From NCBI GenBank assembly GCA_003008705.1, contig PDUO01000023.1, positions 473,312-537,311 of the forward strand: a stretch of DNA of 64,000 bases, written 5' to 3'. The position numbers and the translations under genes were made by a program. Positions within the stretch are counted from its first letter, which is position 1. Every line of letters begins with the position of its first letter. This DNA comes from Pezicula radicicola. Lineage: Eukaryota > Ascomycota > Leotiomycetes > Helotiales > Dermateaceae. This document shows positions 43,249 to 55,252 of the stretch, piece after piece. Under the pieces are notes generated by a model. That model had not been told where the DNA came from and made no database searches. It worked only from the letters and a program-made list of their open reading frames with translations.

Positions 43249-46200
43249 ATGTCTTTGGAGACAAAGGTACTCTACTTCTTTACAGCGTACAAGTTCACGC
43301 AGGAAGGAGTAGCTGTGGTCGAGAAGAGCTTTGCCAAAGAGTTAGCCAAGAGAAATCTTGTAAGTTTCACCATTCCTTGTACATCTTCATCTTCTTGCGC
43401 AAGAGCCTTCGTGCCTTCTGCTTGCTCAACTGCTAGTGGGCACTTGGCCCACAGCTTAGTTTCTTTTTCTTCCCATGATTCCCATTCTAACAATATTTTC
43501 AGGCTGCAGAATACCGGTACTGTGATGCAGACTGCTATTTTGTGGTCCAATGCTGGGATGTTCAACAGGTCTACAAACTCTTCCATTCCATCCTTTCTGC
43601 ATTAATCAACAATGAAAAGGACGTGGACGATGATGACAGCGACGATGACGGTTCCAATATGGCATGTGATCCCTTTGAGGATAGCGATGATGAAGACGTA
43701 AGACTATTGATCCTGGATGAAATCGGCACAAACTAACACACCTTCAGCTTCAGAGCTCAAAGATCATCCGACGTCTGCGAGTCAATCAGCAGCCAGACCG
43801 CGCTGCTACATTGAAGGATCCAGAAGATGTCGCACTGGTACCCAGTCACAGCTATCCCGAGGAAATCCGATTCTTCAAATTCAGGGCAATATGGAAGCAC
43901 GAATATTCACCAAGCATCGACGGAGTCTTTCCTACCCCCATTGTCAAGAATGTGGAAGAGATGACTGGTTGCAAACTCCTGAAGGACTCAAAAGGTCAGC
44001 AATTCTTCATCGGAGCCCATCACCCGCAGCACTGCAACGATGCCCTTCGTAAGTTGGAAAACATCTCAAACATTGTAGGTTTCTACATAATCCGCTACAT
44101 CTGGCAATTCCTAACCGTAGTACAGGCTGTGAAAGTTCCATATGTCAATCATGTCTTCTATACCGAGGACTTGGGCAACATTCAGGTTGCAGTGAAGCCA
44201 ATCCTAGACATTAAGAAGAAGCGGGTTGACACAACTCTTCTTGACTGGCAGTTGGAAGGTGGCTCAGGCACATATGATCCTTACAAGACGAAGGTTTACA
44301 AGTCATACACGGTTGTCTGCTGCTCCTGGGATGCGCTGCGCGGAGTTTTTCTTCCAGTCAAACATGGCAAGCTAATCTCTGCTGCCAAAGATGATGATCT
44401 CGGGAAAGAATTCGATCCATGGATGAAATTCATATACTGTGCCAAAGGAGAACCGAAGCAAGACCCTGACGATATGTCTAGTCAAAATCTGGAGCAAGAA
44501 CTGTCGGGAGATCAAACCCGAACAGCCCAGGCTGCTATATTGGAGAGCCGCATAGGAGGCGCTTCAGGCCATAAGGAACGTATTCAGAACTGGAGAACGG
44601 AAATCCCACCTGACTCCGTGGTGACCAAAATTCACAACACAATGGCTACTATGCCACCTCGAACCCGTCCGCACCAAGAGCCTCCTGAGTCTTCAGGGTG
44701 GGACCAGTACCAGCAATTTGACAATGCTCAGAACGCTACACTTCAGTTAGTCAAAGCTACACAGCCTGCTCGCCCTCTGCTTCCAGATTCGACTCCACTT
44801 CTAAACAGCAGACTTCAAGAGTTAGGTTTAAGAAAGCCTGGCCAACAGACAACCATATCAATCCCTCCGAGCGCTACTCAGCCACATGTTCCTGGCCCTC
44901 CTCCTCAGGATCCGAAGTCAAGAGTACAAGTCATCCCAAATCTAAACCCGCGGAATCTGGAGATTTATAGAACCACCTCCCAGCCTAGTGTTTTAATAGC
45001 TGATCTAAAGGAGTTTCCACCTCTCGGTAGCTCGGCACTAAATCAGGCCAACTTCCCATCCCTACAAGTCTCAACACAAAAGGCTGCTCAGGTAAAGGCT
45101 AGAACCACACTTAAGGTAGCCACGGATTTACCCCTTGCAAAGGAGCAGTTGTCTACTTCTCACAATGCCGACTTTCCTCAAGGTATACGTTCCCTTCTTG
45201 ATGACTCGCCACCTAGAATTGCTACACCACCTCGAAATTTTGCTCCTCCATCTAATCCACCAGCACCTCGTCCTAACCAGCCAATTAACCTTCTTGATGA
45301 GAGTATCGACTTTTTCAATGCACCAGTCCTACAACCTGTCGTGTACTCGAATTCTACCAAGGACGACAATAATATGCAGGCCATCGATGAGGTTGCTACG
45401 CGAACTTACCATAACACAATGAACCAGCGCGCTCCAAAGCCATTGCACGCACCCGGAAATAAGCGTGGTAAGAGGAAGGGACAAGGAAATATCCCGCCCT
45501 TCCCTCAAGGTCCAGCAAAGGCACTCAGCGCTCAACCAGACAAAATCGTTGATCCACTCCCTGAATTCACAACCACGACTAAGTCAAGCTTCTACAAGAT
45601 GTTGGACGGTCTTGAGGGATTCCGTGGCAAGCTTAACGTTCAAGCTGAATTTGGCCGAATCATGCTCACTAGGATTGCCCGGAATGACATTGCCCCTGGC
45701 GACACATTGAATTCCATGCCACCCGACCAATTGCAGAGCATTCTGCTACGACGCAAGGCGGAACCGACAGCTGGTCCGCACGTATTATTTACAAAGGTTC
45801 TTAGTACAATTCCAGCAGATATGCAGTACATTGTTGACTCGAAGAATGCTGAGAACGAGAAGGTTTGGGAGTCGAAATTAGGCTGGGATGTGGTCTATGA
45901 AATCCGCTGTCTAGACCGTAGAGTTGAAAGAGACATTCCGTTTGTTATTTTCATTGACGCGGAGACATTCGATATGAGAGTCATGGCTGAGGAACAGCTA
46001 CTTGGACAGATCTACATGCATTGTACAAAGAATGCTTGGGATATCCGTCTGACTGCTGTAGGTTTGGCTAACAAGGACGATGAATATGGGAAAGTTGCAC
46101 AGGCAATTGTTGATTCTCTTTATGTCAAGTAATTAAAGCACCGGCACATATTCCGATTTTTGCTAACGTACACAGATCTGGATCAACATTACCGGAGCTT

Positions 46201-46704
46201 GTATTTGAGCTTCCAACGTCCGTGTTGCAATCGGTCACCCCCATCGAGATTGAGCATGTTCGAGTACGTCGCAACTGCAACTACAAGAGCTTTGACAATA
46301 AGTCTGTCCTCAATATTTCTGAAGTCAACCAGTTGGTAACTCTAAGCCAACCTAGAGAGAACGGCACTAATTATCTATCATCAACAAATCACCCTGCGGT
46401 CCTTGTAGAAAAGGCGAATAGCAATCCAGGCGAGGAGTACTTGTGGTATGAGGTTAGCATTTCAGCTGCTAATGGCTGTTTCGATCAAAACGAGAAGGTA
46501 GAATTGGGCGAGCAAGCTGGATGGTCTGTAGCAAGCTTAGAGAAGGAGGACCTTGCTTCTGCTCTTATTTTACCTGCATTATCGATGGTAAAGAACATGG
46601 ACGGAGTTGGTCATCACAACGACAATGGAAGAGGCCTGTACCTGAGGGAACGGGCCAGTCGAGCTAGTTCCTCTATCGGGCCCGATCTCGCACCTTACTG
46701 GTGA
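43249..46704 (+). CDS. Uncharacterised 1,054-residue fungal protein
   Basis: Five exons (43249-43359, 43503-43697, 43748-44074, 44126-46128, 46176-46704), all phases consistent. The N-terminus (YFFTAYKFTQEGVAVVEKSF) is followed by an acidic run (DVDDDDSDDDG). The segment FPTPIVKNVEEMTGCKLLKD with FIGAHHPQHCNDALRKL resembles the shape of a KH domain (I-x2-IE-x2-TGC, then a turn and helix), but this is a weak reading. The middle (about 420-720) is Pro, Ser and Gln rich. Two folded-looking blocks follow: WEVVYEIRCLDRRV-type sequence with VIFIDAETFDMRVMAEEQLL and HCTKNAWDIRL, then ELPTSVLQSVTPIEIEHVRV to the end. The 51-bp third intron is in frame, so it could be read through. I do not know its function; RNA binding is a guess. 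Confidence 0.8.
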
Positions 46705-48050
46705 ACGAGAAGACTTCATAACCACTATCATTGGTAGTCGGGCATTATCTAAGCCTAGTTTCTTACAAAGATCGAGTTCTAAATTCAAAAGAGATCAGCG
46801 CAATAGTGGACTAGCAAACGATCTTAAAAATCACTGTATTGGATCGAGTTACACAAGAAGACGTGAAGAGAAAATTGGAATGTAATGTCCTAGTCATGTT
46901 AGATCTGAATCTCACACATATAATCCTTCCAGTCCTCAATTAGCTATATTTATCCATCTCATCTTACCTACTATCAAGCATCCAGCTCCTATTGCTCGCT
47001 TACTTTTTTAGCTTCCCTGGGTACCCAGCCGAGCTAGGAAGTATGTACATCACAAACGGCAAAATCAACACCAAGTTTACAACAAAACGCAAAAGACAGA
47101 ACAAATATTATTCAAAAAGTCTCAACTCCCGACTCTGCCGAGATGTTCAAGGGGAAAAAAAGCTCGAAGCCCATAAAATTTCATCTGTCTCTCTTTCTGC
47201 TGCTCTCTCTTGTCTGTATTTACATACAACTACCCTCTCCGCCATACACAGCCACAACCACAATCCCAGAACCCCAGAACCTTACGCTTTCAGTTCCAAG
47301 AAACATAACACACACAAGTAGTAGTAAAAAAGTTGTAAAAGAAAAAGCGTAATAAATTGTCCCAAAAGGAGTTTTGATCCGGTGAGGGATATGTCCCAAT
47401 TTCTAGTTAAAAGTTCCACCTAATTTGCCATTTCCATTCCATGATTCCATCCATGTCATCAATCACAAGAGATCCCTAGTCCCTCCCGGCCCCCAATTCG
47501 GACTCGCTTCAATCTTCATCAAATACATTTCGTAATCCACCAAGCCACCCTTCTCATCCCCAGAAGAAATCAAACAGAAAGAAAAAAAAAGGCTAGCTTT
47601 GCACAGCAGAGCAGAGCAGCAATAGAACAAGGTCCGGACAAAGAAACTCGTCGTGAGAAAGAAATGAGGAAATCAACAACAAAGGGGGGTATTCTAGTGT
47701 TCCAGTTCTCTAAGCGAGCGACAACTTGTGTGGCGGGAGAGGGTGAGAGCAGCAAAGAAAAAGAGTGTCCTGTATTCCCACATCCCAAATGCATCCCAAC
47801 CAACCCCGGTCACCACCGACCATACAGATCCCGCTATGCCACCGAATCAATTGAAGTGATAAAAGCAAACATAACTCCCCCACCACTCCGTATAATTGTT
47901 TCCTTAATATTGAGGGGGAAAGCAAAATCATTTCATAATGCTGAGCCAACGCTGATGAAGGTGAAGTCCAAGAAATAGCAAAATAAAGCACATAAGGTCG
48001 TAAGTCATAAACAGACATAGAAGGGATAAACTTGATCATGACAGTATCTT
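46705..48050. other. Convergent intergenic region
   Basis: 1.35 kb between the 3' ends of the 1,054-residue protein gene and hapB. It has A-rich and CT-rich stretches. Several short frames have no resemblance to known families. A long 3' untranslated region of hapB is plausible. Confidence 0.45.
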
Positions 48051-49070
48051 TCAACCATCATCATCAGCATCATCGTCATCTTCTTCATCATCGTCTTCTG
48101 CACTACTCCTCTGTGTTTTTGCCTTCTTATTTGGCGTGGAATTACTTCCGGTTGATTTTCGTTTCGTGCCTGAGCTTCCGGTAGATTTGGCAGGGTTATC
48201 GGCTAGAGCGCCTTCATCACCCCCATCGCCCTTTGTTCTCTCAATCTCGGCAACTTCATCGGCCGTTAAGAAGCGTCCACCGGGGCCTCTAGGTCTTCTC
48301 ATGGCGTGGTTATGTCTGCTCTCGTGTAAATAAGGCTTACGTCCCTTCGAAGTGAGACGCAGTGCTTCCTCAAGTCTCTGTCTTGCCACGCGACGTTTAA
48401 GTATGCGATGAAATTGCTTTGCATTGACATACAACGGCGACTCCTCAACGGCGCCCGAGACTAGCTCGGGGGACTGAGGGTGTTGATTGTTGTTCGCCAT
48501 GGGTGGTACAGCAGGTCGCGGTGCGCCGTGATTCATGATCGGTTGTGAGTTTGGAACGGCTGGGCTGGTACCGACTTGCTGGCTCATCCGGCGGCCTTGC
48601 TGAACCTGAGGGAGCTGATGGCCACCTATTTGATTGTTCATCTGTTGTGGCGACCTTGGTCCATTCCTTTCCTTTTTCACCGCTACAGGTATTCTAGGCG
48701 AAGTTTGCGGCAGCCCAGAATCTGGCAGATTGTATGAGTAGCCCTGACCGGATGCTGCAGCAGTGGCAGCCATTGCTGCGGCTTGTGGTGTTATCCCAGG
48801 CATCCCATAATGCATCCCTGGTTGCGGTACCCCATACGTTGGTTGGTAGTTCTGCATCTGTTGTATGGAATGTCCTTGGTTTTGGCCTGGGTGTTGCTGC
48901 TGAGATGGTAGAATTGGCGATGCTTGGTTGTGAACATTATGCTGGGAAGGAGACGCAATGGGCGCGGCGCCTGGGTGTTGACCAGAATTCGGATACCCGC
49001 TCTGTATGTGTCCCTGGCTATGCCCATGCTGGGCCGGCGCCGGTTGTTGGTATTGCGCGTACTCCATCAT
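48051..49070 (-). CDS. hapB: CCAAT-binding factor subunit HapB/Hap2 (NF-YA)
   Basis: 339 residues in one exon. The conserved NF-YA block lies at about 210-270. It has the subunit-association helix SPLYVNAKQFHRILKRRVAR, a linker, then the DNA-binding part KPYLHESRHNHAMRRPRGPG with GRFL. The N-terminal 200 residues are Gln, Pro, Ser and His rich, as in other activators of this type. The C-terminal tail is Ser/Thr-rich, with KRKSTGS and NKKAKTQ basic patches and an acidic end (DDDEEDDDDADDDG). With HapC and HapE it binds CCAAT boxes; HapX joins under iron starvation. Two adjacent ATGs open the frame. An unseen upstream exon is possible but not needed. Confidence 0.93.
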   Translation of the reverse strand: MMEYAQYQQPAPAQHGHSQGHIQSGYPNSGQHPGAAPIASPSQHNVHNQASPILPSQQQHPGQNQGHSIQQMQNYQPTYGVPQPGMHYGMPGITPQAAAMAATAAASGQGYSYNLPDSGLPQTSPRIPVAVKKERNGPRSPQQMNNQIGGHQLPQVQQGRRMSQQVGTSPAVPNSQPIMNHGAPRPAVPPMANNNQHPQSPELVSGAVEESPLYVNAKQFHRILKRRVARQRLEEALRLTSKGRKPYLHESRHNHAMRRPRGPGGRFLTADEVAEIERTKGDGGDEGALADNPAKSTGSSGTKRKSTGSNSTPNKKAKTQRSSAEDDDEEDDDDADDDG

Positions 49071-50890
49071 TTGTATAGTACTGGCGAGGTATTTCCCGTG
49101 TGCAAGACGCGATGTTGTGGTTGCGCGAACAGTCCAGCGCGTTTACTGGAGTTCTACCGCTTTGCAGGTGCCTAGGCGGGGAAGTGCGCGAAAGGTTCGA
49201 GTATGTCGACGGTAAGGTCGTATCGAGTATTTCCAGTATTACTTTGTTCAAAGTGTATAATGTCGAGTATTGGGGTCCAAACTTCGAGTTTGCGGTCGCG
49301 TAATGACAGTTGTCGCAAATCCGGAGTTGGCAGTACTCTAACTAGTTATCCCGCTTCGCGTCGAATCGATATGCGTGGATGTGCTGGCAGGTTATGATCT
49401 GGTAGGTGTACACCGCAATTGACCGCAGCACAACATATGCAGGCTGATGTAGACGGAGGCGTTCTTGGGAGGGGATTTGCAGGGCTGCCGGATTCAGGCT
49501 CAAGTGCAGGCACACACGTGAGGGAAACGAGGCTTTCGTTGAACTTGTGAGGCTATTCACGTCGTTGCTGAGCTTCGCGGGAACTAAATTCACGAGCCAC
49601 TGAAGGATCGAGGCTTTCCCCAGTTATGGTCAAAAGGCTTCGACGACACTACCCAACCACAGGTATTAGTTATTGATCTGATTAAAGCTCAGATGAGCTC
49701 GAGGACGATTGGGAGGGGGGATGCTGGGTCGGGGGTTGAATTTTTGCCCTCGACCAGTTGATGCGCTGGCATGCATATGGCCTTGCAGAATTAGGCTTAC
49801 CCTGTCAATCAGCTCCGCCGGCAAATGCTATTATTGTCGACGGGAGCGTGACGTCTCTTTGCGTGATGTGAATGAAGAGTCGGGACTGATTTTCGAGCTT
49901 GCAGATGATGATGGGCGTTGCTGAGGGTATGGACGCGGCTGAAGTCAGTCGCGCGTGGGTTGACGGACGTTTGGGAAGCAAGGCCGCGAACGAGCGAAAA
50001 GCGCAATTGCGCCTCGACAAGAATTTTCGGCCCAAATGTGAATGGATCGCGACGACGACCGATTCAATAAAATCGGTGAAGTAAACCTATAATGAAGATC
50101 ATACGTCAGTAGAAGCTCGGGCGGACTATGGACTATCGCGAGCTGGTGTACGGCGGCGCGACGCGCAACCGTGATGAGCTCTGGGAAGCTTCAACGTTGA
50201 ATTAATTCTCCGCTGCTGCGCCCGGGACGAACTGACCTCCAATACGCGACGACCTTTGGATCCAAGAGTCTTCAATGGAAGAGGAGGACTATCCTGACCG
50301 CAGATGAGATCAATCACGGGATAGCTGATGAGGCCAATTGCGGTGCTGATGAGGCCCTTCGCGATGATGATAGGGCTCCCTGGGTCTTGTATCGTGGTGT
50401 TTGAGGCAGTGTGATTCGCAGTGTTCCGTGCAGACTTCCAGATGCGATACAAGGTACAAGAGTATCGGCCCCAGAATTGGTTGCAGGCGTCGTGCGTAGG
50501 CGTAGGCCTACCGGTAGTCTAAATTGGCGAGAGCTATCTGGGACCTGTTATCAGAGGCCGTGAAGATGGTTTTCCTGAGTGGTTGATTTAATGGGAAGCA
50601 AAGGAATTTGATGATTGGTTGTGGAGGACGAGTGATGATGAGTGGTTGCTGGTGAATGAAAGAACGAGACGAGGGATTTTCATTCGTGGCAGGAAGAAAC
50701 CTAGCGGGGACCAGAAAACCCGTGCACTGACAGGACTTGACCTTTTTAGAATTGGCACCAGGGCGAAAGGAAGGAAGAACGACGGGGGGGAAGGGCAGAG
50801 CCTAACCTAAGCCTAGGAGGAGGAGGGAGAGGGAGCACCAGGAGGAGGCGAAGAAGAGGCGGAAAAACTAAGAAGCAGGGGGGGTGGGTG

Positions 50891-50920
50891 GCAGTGGCAG
50901 GCAGTGGCAGGCAGTGGCAG
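50891..50920. repeat. 10-bp tandem repeat
   Basis: Three perfect copies of GCAGTGGCAG, preceded by a partial copy. Confidence 0.8.
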
Positions 50921-52337
50921 GAAAAGAGGGATCGGTGATTGATTGGCAGGACCAGGTAATTTCTGTCTCCTCTCTGTCTGACTCGTGATTTCTGATTTGC
51001 TGATTGGGGGAGTCGGATCTTTCAAGTTTCGTTCGCTCGGCTCTCAAGCTTCTGCTTCTGTTTTCTTGCGACACAGAAAAAGAATGGAGAGGTAAGGAAG
51101 AAGGATCCAAGAAAGATTTAATGCCGGAGGTTGGGTATAATACTGCGCTGGCAAAAAAAAGATTGCTTTGCTTATTTTCGATGACGATATACGGAAGGAG
51201 GAGGCGCTCGTGGTCGGAAAAGTCGGTGTGATGCCCGAAAGCGGCTGGGACAGCAGAGGGAGAGAGAGAAAGAGCGGACTTGGGTGTTGGGAGACACTGG
51301 AAAGCAAACCCCAAAAATTGTGCGGTACAGAGGAGAGCTATACAGTACAGTACCGATAAAGTAAAGTACGAGGCTCTGTAATAAGGCAGGCAGTAGTGAA
51401 GCGAAAGTAGCACTACTACTACTACTGTACAGTGCAGAGTCTGTGTGTACAGTTCGTCGGTCTGTAAGTGTCTCGAGAGTGGTGGTTGTGGTGGCTGTGG
51501 TGTGGGTGGGTGGGTGGTGTGTGCTGCGGTTCTGCGGTTTTGCGGTCGAGTACGTACGAATAATGCTGCCGAAAAAAATTAAATGGCGGGCAATGCAATT
51601 TTCTCACTGGTGGACTCGCCTTGAATTAATACTTTCCAATCCTTTTCCTTGATTTTCGCGCGGCACGTGTCTCTAGTCTTTCGCTTGCCTTCTGTGCTTC
51701 TGAAGCGGAGGCCAAACAGGCTGGACGCTTCCGATCCCTGTCGACAACCTGTCTCTCCTGTCAGCACAGACTGTCTGTCACTGAACGCCCGTCGTCGCTC
51801 CGGGGGATCAATCTGCATCATCCGCTGTCTTCTTGTTTGGGACACTTGAGCCAACGATATCCCACCCAAGGGAGCCTCCCGAGGTCGAGCCTCCTCTCTT
51901 CAAATACCGGAATCTTGTTTAGCAGAGCGTATCAGTATCCAAAGCGATACACTTAGTGAGATGGGCATGCGAGCTGACGAAAGTCCGACCTCAGTCAAAA
52001 TTCTAAATCGTGATGAATCGAGGATGATGGTGCTGTCTTCATGCGCCTGGTAAATATGCACACGCCGTACTCTCAGTTTCTGCAATATCACAAGGCAGAT
52101 ATACCCTCAATCGTGGTATTGTTGTCGTACTGTACCTCGTATAGCCGCCGGCTCAATGGGTAATAAGTAAAAATATCACTTAGTACGTACTGCACTTACT
52201 GTATGTACTCCGTCCTCCTCCTCATCACTGGGTTGCATGCTTTACTTAACTCCGCCCTTCCCACCTCGGTGCGATGCGATAGGGATATGGCCGTGTGCTC
52301 TATCTGCTATTAATCTCATCCAGCGCATGGCAAAGCT

Positions 52338-52364
52338 GTCACAAGTCACAAGTCACAAGTCACA
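52338..52364. repeat. 7-bp tandem repeat
   Basis: About four copies of the unit GTCACAA, within the sequence between the hapB upstream region and the gene-poor right end. Confidence 0.75.
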
Positions 52365-52550
52365 CATTGATGGGCCTTTCCTCCTTCTCCTCTAGGCATC
52401 AATTTCCAGGGCGGGGGGTTGCTTTAATTCCCAGCCTGGTGAGCCTCGTAGCCTCGTCATCGTCGACAACCCGTGATCTTCCTTCGGGCCCCATTGCCTC
52501 AAGGACGGCGCCACAAGCAACGCCGTCCGCCTCACTTGGCTTGATTTACC

Positions 52551-52587
52551 TCACATTTCACATTTCACATTTCACATTTCACATTTC
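52551..52587. repeat. 7-bp tandem repeat
   Basis: Five copies of TCACATT in perfect register. Confidence 0.8.
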
Positions 52588-55200
52588 TTGCATTCATATC
52601 ATCACCCAGTTGCTTGTTGCTCATCACCGTTGCAGAATCTCGAGCCTAACCGCCAAGTACCCGCTACCAACACGCATTACCGTACCACCACGAGGCAAGG
52701 GGAAAAGCAAGCAAGTGCACGCACCAAAGCCACACACATATTATCGCGACTTCTGAAACGCATTCGATTCTGCCCATAGGGCAACAATAAAACGTCCATC
52801 ATAAGGGTACACCTCTCTATCAAGTGTCACGTCTGTCAACCCGTTTCAGGGCCGAGGATGACGGCGTAGGCTAGCACGAAGTGGTGCGCGAGCCAATCAC
52901 GGGTTGAAAAGCCACTTCAACGTTCCTATTCGGCGCCTAATCCTTCCAACCCACCATTGTGCCACGACTAGTTTACGCGCTCAGGTGGGTGTGATGGTTC
53001 ATGGTATAGGATAGGTTTCTTGTTCCTGGCGTTTAAAACAACGGCCATAGTACGGAGAAGTGGGCTTGACCCTTTCCTTGGATGAGCGAGCTTGGAGAAG
53101 TACGGAAGTTACTAGTACTCTGAGCTTTGGCCGCGATGGAGACATCTCGAGATTGATAGTATTGAAGAGGCCCGGCCCGGGGTCAGGGTAAGGTCCGCAG
53201 TTTGAAGACCAGATGGACCAGAGAAGGAACCTTGATCCTCAGCTGTTCTTTGACCAAAGCTTTTCAAATATTGGGGGCTACTGATTCTTACTCGTTGAAG
53301 TATATCCTTGTACAACCTCAAAGTGGCCGCTCGTGCCGTACGTTATCGTCCCTTACTGTGGCAACTATCAATCATCAAGCCATCGCCTGTTTCTCCCTTT
53401 TTTAGTACGAATGAAGAGCGTTTCTAGTTAGAGACACATCTTCTATCCGGTCCAGAACTCAATAATCGTCTTGTTTCTTCCACGAGGACACCTAGGATCT
53501 CCAATATGCCGAGTTCTTGTACTCAGGAGCCACTAGAAGTCAGCTATTCGCGCCGCTATCTTCCTCGCACGGATGAAGAATATCCTGTACCTCGAGGATC
53601 AACATCTATCCCATTCTAGAATTAAATGATCGCCAATATCTTGTCTCGGCCAAAGCCTCTTGATGAGCGCGGGGCCTTTATGAAGCAAGTTGATTGACGG
53701 GAAAGCTACGAGACTCCAACTTCTTCCGACATGACTTCTATTTTGTCCATACGAGAAGTAGGACTAAGACTACACACAGAGATGATGCTTCAAGTCTCCA
53801 GCGAACGAGTAACAGCTGCACCGTATGCAGATCCCTCGTTATGCGCGTCCTATTAGCTCTTCTAAGAAGCCCGGGCCTCTGCTCCGCAAGAGTTAGAAAG
53901 TACAGATACCAGAAGCTTCCAAGCGAAAGTATTCGCTCTCAGGTATCGGCCCACTTCAATAGTAACCAAGAGACAGCTCCAAGCTCCGTAGATCCCTCGG
54001 TAGTCGCGGGAAGTAAACAAATCTTTACATTCGAATCACCAACTCACAGAAAGAAGTCTGGTGGGACAGCCACGCCATCAAAGCTTGGCCCTCCAAAAAT
54101 ACGTAGGTGAGCTTCTCAATATTCCAAGAACGCTATGGCACTAAAGGCTCCTCCTTTGAGTTCTCGCGTAATTATTGCAGTACACTCTACTCCATCCAAC
54201 CAAAATCAACATACTCATCTGTCGATAAATTTAGCATGCCAACTTCGGATCTCACTCGCTCGCTTAGCGCGATCTCCCCCCTATCCGTATTTACGACACA
54301 GCATCATCCAACCTCTCCATCAAGCTAACGTGGATACCTCCATAACCGACATGCCTTCTGCAGGGAAAAAAAATTTCGGACTTATTTACTGTGTATACTA
54401 GGTTCAAACAACAAAGCATATGTGTTTCAACAACCTCATCCTGAAATACTAGGCGCGAAATACGAAAACTCGAGACCCCACCCGCGAGCTCTGTCAACTT
54501 GTACGATAGTGAAGTGATCCACAGACTTCAAGAATGTTATTAAAGGTGAGTCAAGATTATCATGCTCAATAAAAAATAAAAAGCGTAGGCAAGCGATAAT
54601 TGTAGATTCTGGTAACGTCTCTTCGCATCAGGGCGAATAATATCAGCAACAAAGTCCGCGATATGCTCCGCAAACAACAGTACCTATCCTATAATAATTT
54701 AAGTTGTTTCAACAATAGCATTATCATACCAATACCATTTAAAGACGGCGCGACTACTCTAAGCAACCACCATATCCAATATCAAAGAAAGATGTACAGG
54801 GAATGGACTCTGTGTTACAGAGTAGATGCCACATATCAGTACGGTTCTTGTACATTAGAGAAGTTCCATAATCAGATGATGAAGTTTGGAGAGAGAGAAA
54901 GGTTATAGGGTATTTTTGATTTTTCTTTTGGCATGTTTCACTGATAGGGTGTTGCTACCATGTTGCTACCATATTGCTAGCAGATCAAGTATAGGAATTT
55001 TAGGGTGTTCAGAGAACGGTATCTAGTGATGGGTATATAAGGCTAGGGATGGGGAGATTCCTCTTGTCTAGTGTAGTAATTTGGTATGGTTTAGGTAGAA
55101 GAGAATGCAGAAAAGAAAACTGTGTCAAAGATAGAGAGTTTACAAGCTAGTTATTTATTTTAATTTTAGGATTTCGTCCGTGAATTTTGAGAATTAATCG

Positions 55201-55252
55201 AGTCAAGTTAGTTACTAAGGTTAAGTTACTTAAATTAAGCAAGTTACCTAAG
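55201..55252. repeat. 18-bp-period tandem array, locus 6
   Basis: About three diverged units of 15-18 nt, including AATTAAGCAAGTTACCTA. Same consensus and orientation as the MITE cores. No inverted repeats recognised around it. Confidence 0.6.

Larger units (their letters stand above)
49071..53000. other. Long region upstream of hapB, no supported gene
   Basis: About 3.9 kb of higher GC content than the decayed regions. It contains a series of short tandem repeats (listed separately), purine-rich and CT-rich tracts (50760-51000), and ACT triplet repeats at 51411-51426. Overlapping frames on both strands, for example 50868-51413 minus, have no family resemblance and low-complexity content. 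A long leader or promoter of hapB is the simplest reading. GAGCCAATCACGG, a CCAAT box identical to the one before RPC25, lies at 52890-52902. Confidence 0.5.

Noticed and set aside
50868..51413. 181-codon minus-strand frame upstream of hapB
   Set aside because: Low-complexity Pro/Ser/Leu sequence antisense to purine-rich DNA, no start context or domain.
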